A stretch of 64,000 nt of DNA from Streptomyces hoynatensis (GTDB taxonomy: Bacteria; Actinomycetota; Actinomycetes; Streptomycetales; Streptomycetaceae), in contig NZ_RBAL01000024.1 in the NCBI RefSeq assembly GCF_003626535.1, positions 1 to 64,000 on the forward strand, given 5' to 3'. Both the position numbers and the translations under genes were made by a program. A model generated the notes under the pieces. It was not told where the DNA came from, did not search any database, and saw nothing but the letters and a program-made list of their open reading frames with translations. Positions 1 to 6,134 of the stretch are shown here, in pieces (position 1 is the first letter of the stretch; each line of letters begins with the position of its first letter).

Positions 1-102
1 ATGAAGACCTGGAAGATCCTCCGTGACTGCCGCCGCCGTGGCAACGGTGTCTACTGGGCGGCCATCGGCGTCGCCCACATGCACAACCTCGCCCACGGCT
101 GA
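1..102 (+). CDS. IS5-type transposase, C-terminal end (gene runs off the window)
   Basis: The frame is open from base 1 and stops at TGA 100-102. Its 33 residues include 'WKILRDCRRRG' and a closing 'HMHNLAHG', which match the usual C-terminus of IS5-family DDE transposases of actinomycetes. Only the tail is visible, so intact gene versus remnant cannot be decided. The ATG at base 1 is probably an internal Met. It ends about 50 bp before the first tRNA-Gly half-site, at the edge of a stacked set of integrated elements, where insertion sequences often accumulate. Confidence 0.6.
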   Translation: MKTWKILRDCRRRGNGVYWAAIGVAHMHNLAHG

Positions 103-151
103 CCCCTTACGAGACAACCTTTAGAGGCCGCTTGGGGCCTGTCTGGGCCGG

Positions 152-260
152 TGATTCCCAAGCTCAGAGCGCGAGTTCGATTCTCGTCGCCCGCTCCACG
201 ACGAAGGCCCAGGTCAGGGACTAGCTCCCCAGCCTGGGCCATTGTGTTGTCCAGACCGAT
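152..260 (+). repeat. tRNA-Gly(CCC) 3'-half attachment site, copy 1
   Basis: The sequence starts in an anticodon loop (TTCCCAA type, anticodon CCC) and continues through anticodon 3' stem, variable loop, T-arm (GCGAG, loop TTCGATT, CTCGT), acceptor 3' strand and CCA at 196-198. The D-arm and 5' acceptor half are absent, so this is not a working tRNA. The tRNA terminator and a 'ttgtgttgtccagaccgat' tail follow. The block recurs at 2670 and 4372. Integrases of actinomycete elements commonly use this anticodon-loop-to-CCA segment as their core. The intact tRNA gene should lie upstream of the window. Confidence 0.85.
206..240 (+). terminator. tRNA-Gly terminator, copy 1
   Basis: Perfect 8-bp stem ggcccagg (206-213) with cctgggcc (233-240), followed by attgtgttgt. 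It is carried along with the half-tRNA repeat and recurs after the other two copies. Confidence 0.7.
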
Positions 261-574
261 CTATGGTCCCGGCAGCAAATCCGTACCCTGAGCGTCGACG
301 TCGAGCGGCGACCTGACAGTGTCGCTTACGGTCCCGGTGCTGGTAGATCATGGTGGCCTACTGCCTGACCGGCTAGCCTGCATGCTGGGGGACTGCGAGC
401 ACGGTTCCGCCCCGCACCATGCAGTGGGTGGCCGACGGGGCGTGAGGTCGATGGCAGACCACCCATCAGCGACGAACGACTCCCGGATGTCGACACTGCG
501 CCGGAACTCAAAGCAGCTCACCACCGATAGAGTGCGAGAACATATCAGGCACTGCTCCCAGGAGGTGACGAGTC
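261..574. other. Element left end, no convincing gene
   Basis: Frames here are open only by chance; a 112-codon + frame (319-657) has no family-like stretch and no ribosome site. The segment near 318-345 resembles 2470-2497 (both contain a 'cggtNNNggtgNtggtagatca'-like string), so short remnants may be shared between the element ends. An 'aggaggtg' ribosome site for the next gene lies at 560-567. Confidence 0.4.
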
Positions 575-2044
575 TTGTTCGGCCGGCGATCCAGGTTGAG
601 CCACAGGCAGCCCGAGAGCGATTGGGGTGCCAGTATCAGCGACTCGTCAACCCCTAAGCGGCCACCTTCTCGACGCCGCAACGCGGTACTAAATCTCTAC
701 GACGCACCCGTCTACCGCGACTGGATCTTCTGGATGACCATCCTGTGGGGCGCGGCTACGGCGTTTTCCTCTCCTCCGGAGGAGGAGCCTGAGAGTATTC
801 CCATCTGGTTGAACACCGTTCTTGCGACAATTGCCATCATGGCATGTCTCGGCGTCTTACCAGCATGGCTTCGTCTCCTACTGCGACGGTGGTGGATCTC
901 AAGGCGTCAAAAGAAGCTGATGGCGGCTCCCTCCCCCTACGCACCATCGCAAGACTCGAACCTCGTTCCTCGGCCGGGAACACCACCACGCCAACTGCCA
1001 CACCCGAATCTCGCCCGCACCACACCAAGGCAGGTAATGCAGGTGGCGGAGCATGAGCGCGATAAAGCACCTCAAGGGCAAAGCCCTACCACAGGGGCGC
1101 ACTCTGAGGAGATGCGGGCGGCACCGATTCCAAACACATCGCAGACCACTAATCTCACTGCCGACGTATTTTCGATATCTCGTGCGACGTTCCCCTATCC
1201 AATCTCGCGAGTCGTCCGCAGATTGGAACTGGCACATACTTCGCGAGACAAGTACGAGGCCATGCTCGATGCCGCGGAGACCCTGGCCATCACCGTGAGC
1301 GTGACTACAGCAGCCTTGCTGCGTTTCGAGAGAACAAAACTGCCCCAACCTCCCGGGGCTCCGTTCACGGTGGCAGACGACCTTCTTTCGCAACTGCGGA
1401 GCTCATACCTGAATAAAGGTGCGATGTTTGGCACTTGGACAAGCTTCCTCGAAGCGGTGGCCCGCAAAGGGGCAGGTCTGACTCATGCACCTTCCGCACT
1501 GCGGGAATTTCTTCGCGGCGCTCATGGATCCCACACCGCCATCGGCTCACTCCATAACTTGCGCAACGAGCGCAACAGAGCTAGCCATGGGGACAGACCG
1601 CGGAGCGAGGAGGAGGCGGCTCTCCGAGTAAGCGAGCACTTGCCTTTTCTGCGCAGCGCTCTGGAGATTTTTCAGCCCCTGCAGCAACTGCCGTGGCTGT
1701 ACATCGCCTCCACTGCGTACTCACCGAAGTTCGGCACGTTCGATGTGACCGCGCTGCACGTCATGGGTGATCATCCAGATTTCGAGCGCAGACGCTTCAC
1801 GTGGTCACAGCCCGTCGGAAACGGACTGTTCTACGTGCTCACTCCAGAAGGAGCTCTTCCCCTTTCTCCCTTCGTCAGTCGACCCTTCTGCCAGCAGTGC
1901 ATGCAGCTTGAGATCTGTTACACATATCGCGTAGCAAAACAGAACGACAGCGCTCAGTCAAAAAGCTTTGACCGGGGTCACGAAATCCTTGTTGATGACT
2001 TGGGTGCGGAGATTCGCGATTTGCCTGACAAGAGAGGCGCATAG
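575..2044 (+). CDS. Membrane-anchored HEPN-like protein of unknown function
   Basis: 489 aa from a TTG start, chosen because a near-perfect 'aggaggtg' sits 7 bp upstream. Residues 50-65 and 77-98 look like two membrane segments followed by Arg/Lys-rich residues; a Pro-rich linker runs to about 200. A helical region (about 215-360) carries RNRASH at 333-338, the RNxxxH signature of HEPN RNases. The C-terminal part is beta-rich, with CQQC and a late 'RGH'. HEPN domains are frequent in toxin and anti-phage proteins, and the element location fits that. Enzyme activity is an inference. Composition is AT-richer than the chromosome, consistent with transfer. Confidence 0.6.
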   Translation: MFGRRSRLSHRQPESDWGASISDSSTPKRPPSRRRNAVLNLYDAPVYRDWIFWMTILWGAATAFSSPPEEEPESIPIWLNTVLATIAIMACLGVLPAWLRLLLRRWWISRRQKKLMAAPSPYAPSQDSNLVPRPGTPPRQLPHPNLARTTPRQVMQVAEHERDKAPQGQSPTTGAHSEEMRAAPIPNTSQTTNLTADVFSISRATFPYPISRVVRRLELAHTSRDKYEAMLDAAETLAITVSVTTAALLRFERTKLPQPPGAPFTVADDLLSQLRSSYLNKGAMFGTWTSFLEAVARKGAGLTHAPSALREFLRGAHGSHTAIGSLHNLRNERNRASHGDRPRSEEEAALRVSEHLPFLRSALEIFQPLQQLPWLYIASTAYSPKFGTFDVTALHVMGDHPDFERRRFTWSQPVGNGLFYVLTPEGALPLSPFVSRPFCQQCMQLEICYTYRVAKQNDSAQSKSFDRGHEILVDDLGAEIRDLPDKRGA

Positions 2045-2212
2045 GGGAGAGCAGCGACCGGCGATCAGCGCTTCGTCCGCACGACCATGGATCGGTCAAA
2101 CTCAAACGATCGCTATGAATGATGCAGTTGCGGGATCAACCGGTCATCATCGTCCAAAAACGTGGCTGGGGGGGGTCTCACGACTGCTAGGCACCGCGCA
2201 GACCGCCGGAGG

Positions 2213-2426
2213 TCATTCCGTCGTGAGCTTGAAGCGACGGTGCGACGTGTTCAGCCGTGTGTGCCGCAAGGCCCACATCTTGACCGGTTCCGGCTCGTTG
2301 TCCACGACCTCGGACTCCGCCTGGCAGGTGAGGCGCTGGAACACGGAAGACCGTCCGAGGCGTTCCCTCGGTCGTCTCCTCGGTAAGCGTCCGTTCAGCG
2401 GCCTTGATGATCGCCCTCGGAGTCAT
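2213..2426 (-). pseudogene. DUF7848-like small protein, frameshifted
   Basis: On the minus strand an ATG at 2426 opens 'MTPRAIIKAAERTL' and reads to about 'GTPRTVF'. The matching continuation lies one frame over: 'RLTCQAESEVVDNEPEPV', then 'MWALRHTRLNTSHRRFK', ending at TGA 2213-2215. This layout (IKAA-TL start, single Cys, WAL-HT-N-SH) resembles small DUF7848-type proteins of Streptomyces mobile elements. The frame break near 2345 and the early stop indicate a broken gene. The family call is from memory of the pattern, not a search. Confidence 0.5.
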
Positions 2427-2669
2427 CGCCTCACCCCTGCTCGGCCGCTCGGTGCCCCGGCATCCTCTCTGTGAAGCTCACGGTCAGCGTGTTGGTAGAT
2501 CAGCGCTTCATCCGACGCCTGCCCGGCCTGCACCGTCCCCTGCGTGCCAGATACGTGCCAGAACGAGCGGGGAACCACGGTCACCAGCAGTCGCGAAGAG
2601 ACGCGCGGCGGAACAGACCTAAGCGGCATCCGTGCAGGTCAGAGCCCATATCTGGCCGACCTGCTCCGA
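2427..2669. promoter_or_regulatory. Element end with possible integrase arm-type repeats
   Basis: No gene is seen. A block around 2542-2590 contains 'gtgccagatacgtgccagaa' followed by a string close to 'gcggggaaccacggtca'. Related strings sit upstream of half-site 3 (about 4248-4292) and again at about 4650-4695. Repeated short motifs beside an attachment core are what arm-type integrase sites look like. The assignment is tentative. Confidence 0.35.
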
Positions 2670-2779
2670 TGATTCCCAAGCTCAGAGCGCGAGTTCGATT
2701 CTCGTCGCCCGCTCCAACGCTTAAGGCCCAGGTCAGGGACATGATCCCCAACCTGGGCCGTTGTGTTGTCCAGACCGAT
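2670..2779 (+). repeat. tRNA-Gly(CCC) 3'-half attachment site, copy 2
   Basis: Same half-tRNA as copy 1, identical from tgattcccaag to the CCA at 2714-2716, then the terminator and the tail ending 'ttgtgttgtccagaccgat'. Differences lie only in the linker after CCA and in the terminator loop. It separates elements A and B. Confidence 0.85.
2725..2759 (+). terminator. tRNA-Gly terminator, copy 2
   Basis: Perfect 9-bp stem ggcccaggt (2725-2733) with acctgggcc (2751-2759), followed by gttgtgttgt. Confidence 0.7.
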
Positions 2780-2813
2780 TGACGAGCCGCGTGCCAAATC
2801 GCCCGGCGGTGGG

Positions 2814-3425
2814 TCAGCTTGGCTCCCCGTCCGCGGGCAGCGGAAGCGGTTCGTGGTGATGCCACAACAGGTGTTTGTCGTCATGGCGCAGTTCCGCGTC
2901 GCCCCACTCGACGCGTACCACACCCCGTTCGATCGAACAGGCGTAGGCGAGGAGAACCAGCCGGGTGTCCGGGCTGATCCGGAGAAGATCCCGGTGAACC
3001 TCAGCCTCCTGAAGCTCCTCCAGCCCCAGATCCAACTCTGCCTGCACGGGCTCCGGGCCGTGCCGGCGAATCAGGTCGGCCCGGAAGCCCGTCGCGCGGC
3101 GGAGATGCGCCTCCGTTACGGGCACGTCCTTCTTTGCGTATCGGAGGGGGTAGAGAAGATGGCCTGCGACGATCATGACCGTTCGCCCCTGGAGACGGAC
3201 AGGGGCTGCCTCCGGCAGATTCTCCAGGCCGGCGGTCAACTCCTCGTATTGCGCGGCGTACAGGCCGTGCCCGTATGCCTCCAGAGTCTCTGTCCCCACT
3301 CCCTGGTGTCCGTGCTTGGCCCGCTGGTGGGCTCGGACCAGACATCGCGGTATTTCGCGCGCCAGCGGTTCCGTCAAATCGTTGAAGATCTTGCGCGCCC
3401 ACGTCACAGCAGGGCCTTGGTCCAC
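2814..3425 (-). CDS. Hypothetical protein, 203 aa
   Basis: GTG start at 3425 with 'ggaagg' about 7 bp upstream; a second GTG at 'VTWARKIF' a few codons in is an alternative. The protein is soluble, mostly alpha-helical by look, with no signal peptide or membrane segment. It has charged patches ('EELQEAEVHRDLLRI') and a His-rich C-terminus near 'HDDKHLLWHHH'. I do not recognise a family. It is divergent from the vapBC pair and shares its element. Its codon use is Streptomyces-like, so the frame is probably real. Confidence 0.6.
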   Translation of the reverse strand: MDQGPAVTWARKIFNDLTEPLAREIPRCLVRAHQRAKHGHQGVGTETLEAYGHGLYAAQYEELTAGLENLPEAAPVRLQGRTVMIVAGHLLYPLRYAKKDVPVTEAHLRRATGFRADLIRRHGPEPVQAELDLGLEELQEAEVHRDLLRISPDTRLVLLAYACSIERGVVRVEWGDAELRHDDKHLLWHHHEPLPLPADGEPS

Positions 3426-3537
3426 ATCGGCCTTCCCTCCCGCACACCGACACTGTCAGGGACATACCACTTCATGTATGACTTTGACGGTCGGCGTCGC
3501 CAGCGACAAGAGCGCGCCTCTCCGCCTCGAAGCGCAG

Positions 3538-3563
3538 ATATGGTTCAGGTACCATAACCATAT
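3538..3563. promoter_or_regulatory. Operator palindrome over the vapB start
   Basis: Imperfect 26-bp dyad centred at 3550/3551, with 11 of 13 positions symmetric: outer arms atatggtt (3538-3545) and aaccatat (3556-3563), core ggtacc (3548-3553). The right arm overlaps the vapB ATG at 3562. VapB/RHH-type antitoxins typically bind such palindromes to repress their own operon. Autoregulation is inferred. Confidence 0.6.
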
Positions 3564-3801
3564 GGCCTTGAAGAAGACGACCGTGATGGTCGACGAGGAA
3601 GATCTCGCGCTGATCAAGGAAGCCGCCGCGCGCGAGGGCCGGCCCGAGTCGGAGTACTTCCGGGAGGCCTTCCACGTTGCGGCCCTGCGTACCCGGCGCT
3701 GGGACGACGACTGGGACATCCCCCGCCTGGACTTCGGCGGTCCGGTCACCGACGAGGACATCAACCGAGCGGTGTCGGACGGCGTGGCGGACGCCGAATG
3801 A
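3562..3801 (+). CDS. vapB: VapB-type ribbon-helix-helix antitoxin
   Basis: 79 aa. The start is ATG 3562, inside a long open frame. It begins 'MALKKTTVMVDEEDLALIKE', the short beta strand followed by helix A of an RHH DNA-binding domain; 'GRPESEYFREAFH' supplies helix B. The acidic, Trp-rich C-terminal half ('RRWDDDWDIPRLDFGG') fits the toxin-wrapping tail of VapB antitoxins. The last codons overlap the toxin start as ATGA (3798-3801), which implies translational coupling. The operator palindrome over its start supports self-repression with the toxin as co-repressor. Confidence 0.8.
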   Translation: MALKKTTVMVDEEDLALIKEAAAREGRPESEYFREAFHVAALRTRRWDDDWDIPRLDFGGPVTDEDINRAVSDGVADAE

Positions 3802-4232
3802 TCGTCGTCGGCGACACGTCCGGCCTGGTCGCCGCGCTCAACACCTCAGACCCCGAGCACAAGTCGGCCCGCACCGCCTTGCGCCAAGCCGCGCTCACCA
3901 TCGTGTCGCCGCTGGTAATCCTGGAGATCGAACACATCACCACGCGCAACGTCGGCCGCAAGGCGGCGCATACCGTCAACGACTGGTTGTTGGCACAGGA
4001 GCGGACCGGCCGGGTTTCCGTTCCCGGGCTGTCCGCCGACGCCCTGCGCAAGGCCCGAAAGGTCCAAGACCGCTACGCGGCCCTGCGACTCGACCTCACC
4101 GACGCGGTGAACGTGGTCCTGGCCGAGGCTTACGAGACCGAGGCCATCCTGACCCTCGACCGCCGCGACTTCAGGTCCATCGCCCCACTCACCGGCAACC
4201 ACGCCTTCCGGCTGCTGCCCGACGACCTGTAG
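3798..4232 (+). CDS. vapC: VapC-type PIN-domain toxin ribonuclease
   Basis: 144 aa, coupled to vapB by a 4-bp overlap. The PIN layout is complete: 'MIVVGDTSGLVAALN' gives the first acidic residue (D6), 'ILEIEHI' the conserved Glu, 'LTDAVNVVLAEAY' the third acidic position, and 'ILTLDRRDF' the fourth. These residues bind the metal ions used to cut RNA in the VapC family, often tRNA. All catalytic residues are kept, so the toxin should be active. A decayed paralogue of its C-terminal 42 residues lies at 4499-4624. Confidence 0.85.
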   Translation: MIVVGDTSGLVAALNTSDPEHKSARTALRQAALTIVSPLVILEIEHITTRNVGRKAAHTVNDWLLAQERTGRVSVPGLSADALRKARKVQDRYAALRLDLTDAVNVVLAEAYETEAILTLDRRDFRSIAPLTGNHAFRLLPDDL

Positions 4233-4371
4233 CTGCCCGAAGCCGCCGTGCCGGACGCGTGCCAGAACGCTCAGGAAACCGCGGTCAATCACGGGCACTG
4301 CCAAGCCCACAGAGCACCCGATCGAGGTCGCGTTTACGCAGGTCAGGTCGTACGCCCGGCCGATTCGTACG
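4233..4371. other. Short spacer before half-site 3 with arm-type-like motif
   Basis: Contains 'cgcgtgccagaacgctcagg' at about 4253-4272, related to the motif before half-site 2. No gene seen. Confidence 0.35.
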
Positions 4372-4473
4372 GTGATTCCCAAGCCCAGAGCGCGAGTTCG
4401 ATTCTCGTCGCCCGCTCCAACGGTAACGGCCCGGGTCAGGGACATGATCCCCAACCCGGGCCGTTGTGTTGTC
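4372..4473 (+). repeat. tRNA-Gly(CCC) 3'-half attachment site, copy 3
   Basis: Same half-tRNA, with one change (AAGCCCAG for AAGCTCAG) in the anticodon stem region, CCA at 4417-4419, then a terminator and 'gttgtgttgtc'. The match ends shortly after 4473, before the 'cagaccgat' part shared by copies 1 and 2. This is the rightmost junction with the chromosome or with an older remnant. Confidence 0.85.
4428..4462 (+). terminator. tRNA-Gly terminator, copy 3 (compensatory variant)
   Basis: Perfect 9-bp stem ggcccgggt (4428-4436) with acccgggcc (4454-4462). Relative to copies 1 and 2, both arms changed together (A-T to G-C pair), so pairing is preserved. Confidence 0.7.
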
Positions 4474-4498
4474 AAGGTTCCTTCGTGCTTGCATGCCC

Positions 4499-4624
4499 GC
4501 GGCGATCCGGGATTCCGCCGCCGCGTTCGGCACCGAGATCGTCCTGCCCCTCGGCCGCCGGGGCTTCGGAGCCGTCACTTCGCTCAGCGGTGCTCACGCC
4601 TTTCGGCTGCTGCCCGACGGCCTG
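4499..4624 (+). pseudogene. Decayed VapC C-terminal fragment
   Basis: A 42-residue stretch aligns without gaps to the end of the intact VapC upstream. For example, 'GRRGFGAVTSLSGAHAFRLL' corresponds to 'DRRDFRSIAPLTGNHAFRLL'. Both Asp residues of the LDRRDF motif are Gly here, and no stop follows at the matching place. There is no upstream PIN half or antitoxin. It follows half-site 3 exactly as the intact toxin precedes it, so it looks like the rump of an older copy of the vapBC-carrying unit. Confidence 0.7.
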
Positions 4625-4864
4625 TGGGGCCGCCCGGTCTCGTATCGGAAGCGTGCCGGAAGCGTGCCGGAACGGGCGGGGAGCCGCGGTCAGTGGGGCC
4701 CGGCCGAACCGCCTTCCGGGCGGGCGGCCGAGGCGGCGTTCGTACAGGCCGCGGGCGTATGGCGGCCGTGCGGGCAGGGGGCCGGAGGCGTGTGGACCGG
4801 TCGGTCGGCGGTCTTGGATGCCCCTCGTGCGGTCACGGGACGCCGCGGATTCGGCGGTCGGGGG
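4625..4864. other. Chromosome/element junction, no gene
   Basis: Contains the tandem strings 'gcgtgccgga' (two copies, about 4651-4671) and a 'ggggagccgcggtcag' string, matching the motif blocks before half-sites 2 and 3. No further half-tRNA is seen, so a fourth site was lost or never existed. Confidence 0.4.
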
Positions 4865-5224
4865 TCACTTTGCGCCCAGGAGTGACAGGACCTTGTTGAC
4901 GGCCTCGACGATCGGTGCGCCCAGAGCGCCGATGGTCGAGGCGATGCCCGCCACGGCGAGCAGGGCGCGGTGCCGTTCCCTGGGTGGGACGTCCGCCTCG
5001 GCGCGCAGGGCCGGCAGCGAGTCGTCGAGAGCCTCGGCGCTGACCGGCGGCACCTGGGCGCGGAGTTCGGCGATCAGGGTGAGGAGTTCGCCCAGGGCCT
5101 CCTGGACGGCCGGGGGCAGCTCCTGGGCGGGGGTGACTCGCTTGTCGATGCCGACGTTGCCCGAGCCGCCGTGCATCGTGACGTGGTCGCCGCTGCCGAA
5201 GTAGTAGTGCTGGTCTCCGCTCAT
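4865..5224 (-). CDS. Small protein with N-terminal GGxGNVG motif and hydrophobic C-terminus
   Basis: 119 aa, starting at ATG 5224, one base shared with the upstream stop, so the two genes form an operon. Residues 6-25 carry HYYFGSGDHVTMHGGSGNVG, matching the last residues of the upstream DUF6232 protein. Residues 38-56 form a likely amphipathic helix. Residues 86-118 are hydrophobic with Gly/Ala and small residues ('VAGIASTIGALGAPIVEAV'), which could insert in a membrane. No signal peptide is present. The function is unknown; an adaptor/effector relation to its neighbour through the shared motif is an inference. Confidence 0.65.
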   Translation of the reverse strand: MSGDQHYYFGSGDHVTMHGGSGNVGIDKRVTPAQELPPAVQEALGELLTLIAELRAQVPPVSAEALDDSLPALRAEADVPPRERHRALLAVAGIASTIGALGAPIVEAVNKVLSLLGAK

Positions 5225-5964
5225 CAGCTCGCCATCCCCACGTTGCCGGTGCCGCCGTACATGTTGACGTTGTCTCCGAAGTAGTAGTGCTTGGGACTGA
5301 TCGTGACGGTGTCCACCCGCACCCGGAAGTTCGCCTCCGGGTTTTCGATCGACTCGGAGATCTGCCAAGCGAGTTGGCGAAGTTGGTCCGGTCGCCGGCC
5401 TGCCACCACGGCGGTGGAGGCGCCGGAGGTCTCGACGGCCAGGACGAAGCGTGCGGGCGCGGCGAGCACTCCCACCATGTCCACGAAGGAGTAGATCAGC
5501 GCCACGACCGCGACGAACGTGACCAAGGCGATGAGGTCGGCGGAGCCATTGTCCTGGCTGCTTCCGAAGCCGCCGGACTGGTCGATCACCGCGGCGAGCA
5601 GCCCCAGGAAGAGCCCCAGCGCCGCGATGATCAGCAGCCGTCTCATGAAGCGCGTCACGGCCTCCCCGCGCCGGGGGTGGAGGGTCAGCGTGTAGACCCG
5701 GGTGATGTTGTGCAGCGGGTAGTAGGCGCCTCCGACCCAGAGCAACCGTTTACTGACTCGCAGGTCGACGCCGATGAACGGCCCTGCCGAGGCCGCGGGG
5801 GCCACGTCGGGGTACCGACCGGCGGCGGGCGGAGGGCCGGCCGGTGGCGGTGGAGGACCGCCGGGCGGCGGGGGCGGGGCGGCCGGCGGGGGCGGGATCC
5901 TGGATGCCGATTCGGAGTCGGTCGACCCGTCCCAGGGCCGCCCCGCGGAGTCTGCTGAGGTCAC
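5224..5964 (-). CDS. DUF6232 family membrane protein
   Basis: 246 aa from GTG 5964 with 'ggaggggg' 5 bp upstream. Residues 22-50 are a Pro-rich tail. The DUF6232 signature follows at 64-105 ('VSKRLLWVGGAYYPLHNITR'). Two membrane segments lie at about 108-127 and 142-168, then a cytosolic part. The C-terminus 226-243 is HYYFGDNVNMYGGTGNVG, a near copy of the N-terminus of the next protein. DUF6232 proteins are widespread in Streptomyces and have no defined role. The N-terminal low-complexity region should be disordered. Confidence 0.8.
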   Translation of the reverse strand: MTSADSAGRPWDGSTDSESASRIPPPPAAPPPPPGGPPPPPAGPPPAAGRYPDVAPAASAGPFIGVDLRVSKRLLWVGGAYYPLHNITRVYTLTLHPRRGEAVTRFMRRLLIIAALGLFLGLLAAVIDQSGGFGSSQDNGSADLIALVTFVAVVALIYSFVDMVGVLAAPARFVLAVETSGASTAVVAGRRPDQLRQLAWQISESIENPEANFRVRVDTVTISPKHYYFGDNVNMYGGTGNVGMAS

Positions 5965-6059
5965 GCGAGCCCCCTCCGGTCAGTTCTGCCGCGTGAAGTC
6001 CATCCACCTGATCGAGCTCGCTGAGGTGAGCAGTTTCGCCAGGAAATTGTGCGGTGAGT

Positions 6060-6072
6060 TGACGCTTCGTCA
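6060..6072. promoter_or_regulatory. Small inverted repeat upstream of the DUF6232 operon
   Basis: TGACG-ctt-CGTCA, perfect 5-bp arms, about 90 bp before the start at 5964. Minus-strand tgtgac and acaatt, 18 bp apart, could be a promoter overlapping it. This is weak evidence. Confidence 0.3.
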
Positions 6073-6134
6073 CATGGTTTATGCCGTGCCGGTTCGGGGC
6101 CAGGCGACTCGGGTTCGCTTTCCCGGGGAGACAG

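Larger units (their letters stand above)
152..2669 (+). mobile_element. Remnant integrative element A between tRNA-Gly half-sites 1 and 2
   Basis: The interval is bounded by direct half-tRNA-Gly repeats. It contains a membrane HEPN-like gene, a frameshifted DUF7848-like gene and no integrase, excisionase or replication gene. Base composition of the main gene is clearly less GC-rich than the chromosome to the right. This is best read as a decayed or satellite element stacked in a tRNA locus. The boundaries are inferred from the repeats only. Confidence 0.6.
2670..4371 (+). mobile_element. Remnant integrative element B between tRNA-Gly half-sites 2 and 3
   Basis: 1.7 kb bounded by direct half-tRNA repeats. 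It holds an unknown minus-strand gene and an intact vapBC-type pair. No recombinase is present, so it could move only with help from another element or is fixed. A toxin-antitoxin pair would favour retention of the locus. Confidence 0.6.

Noticed and set aside
51..242. Minus-strand ORFs over the half-tRNA copies reading GAGDENRTRALSLGI or GRRESNSRS (also near 2581-2923 and 3846-4578)
   Set aside because: They are translations of the tRNA-Gly 3' half and its terminator. Identical peptides appear at all three copies because the DNA is a tRNA repeat, not because it codes.
319..657. 112-codon plus-strand ORF
   Set aside because: No ribosome site, no family-like segment, and it overlaps the well-supported HEPN-like gene start.
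152..2716. Functional tRNA-Gly genes
   Set aside because: D-arm and 5' acceptor strand are missing in all three copies; only the 3' half is present.
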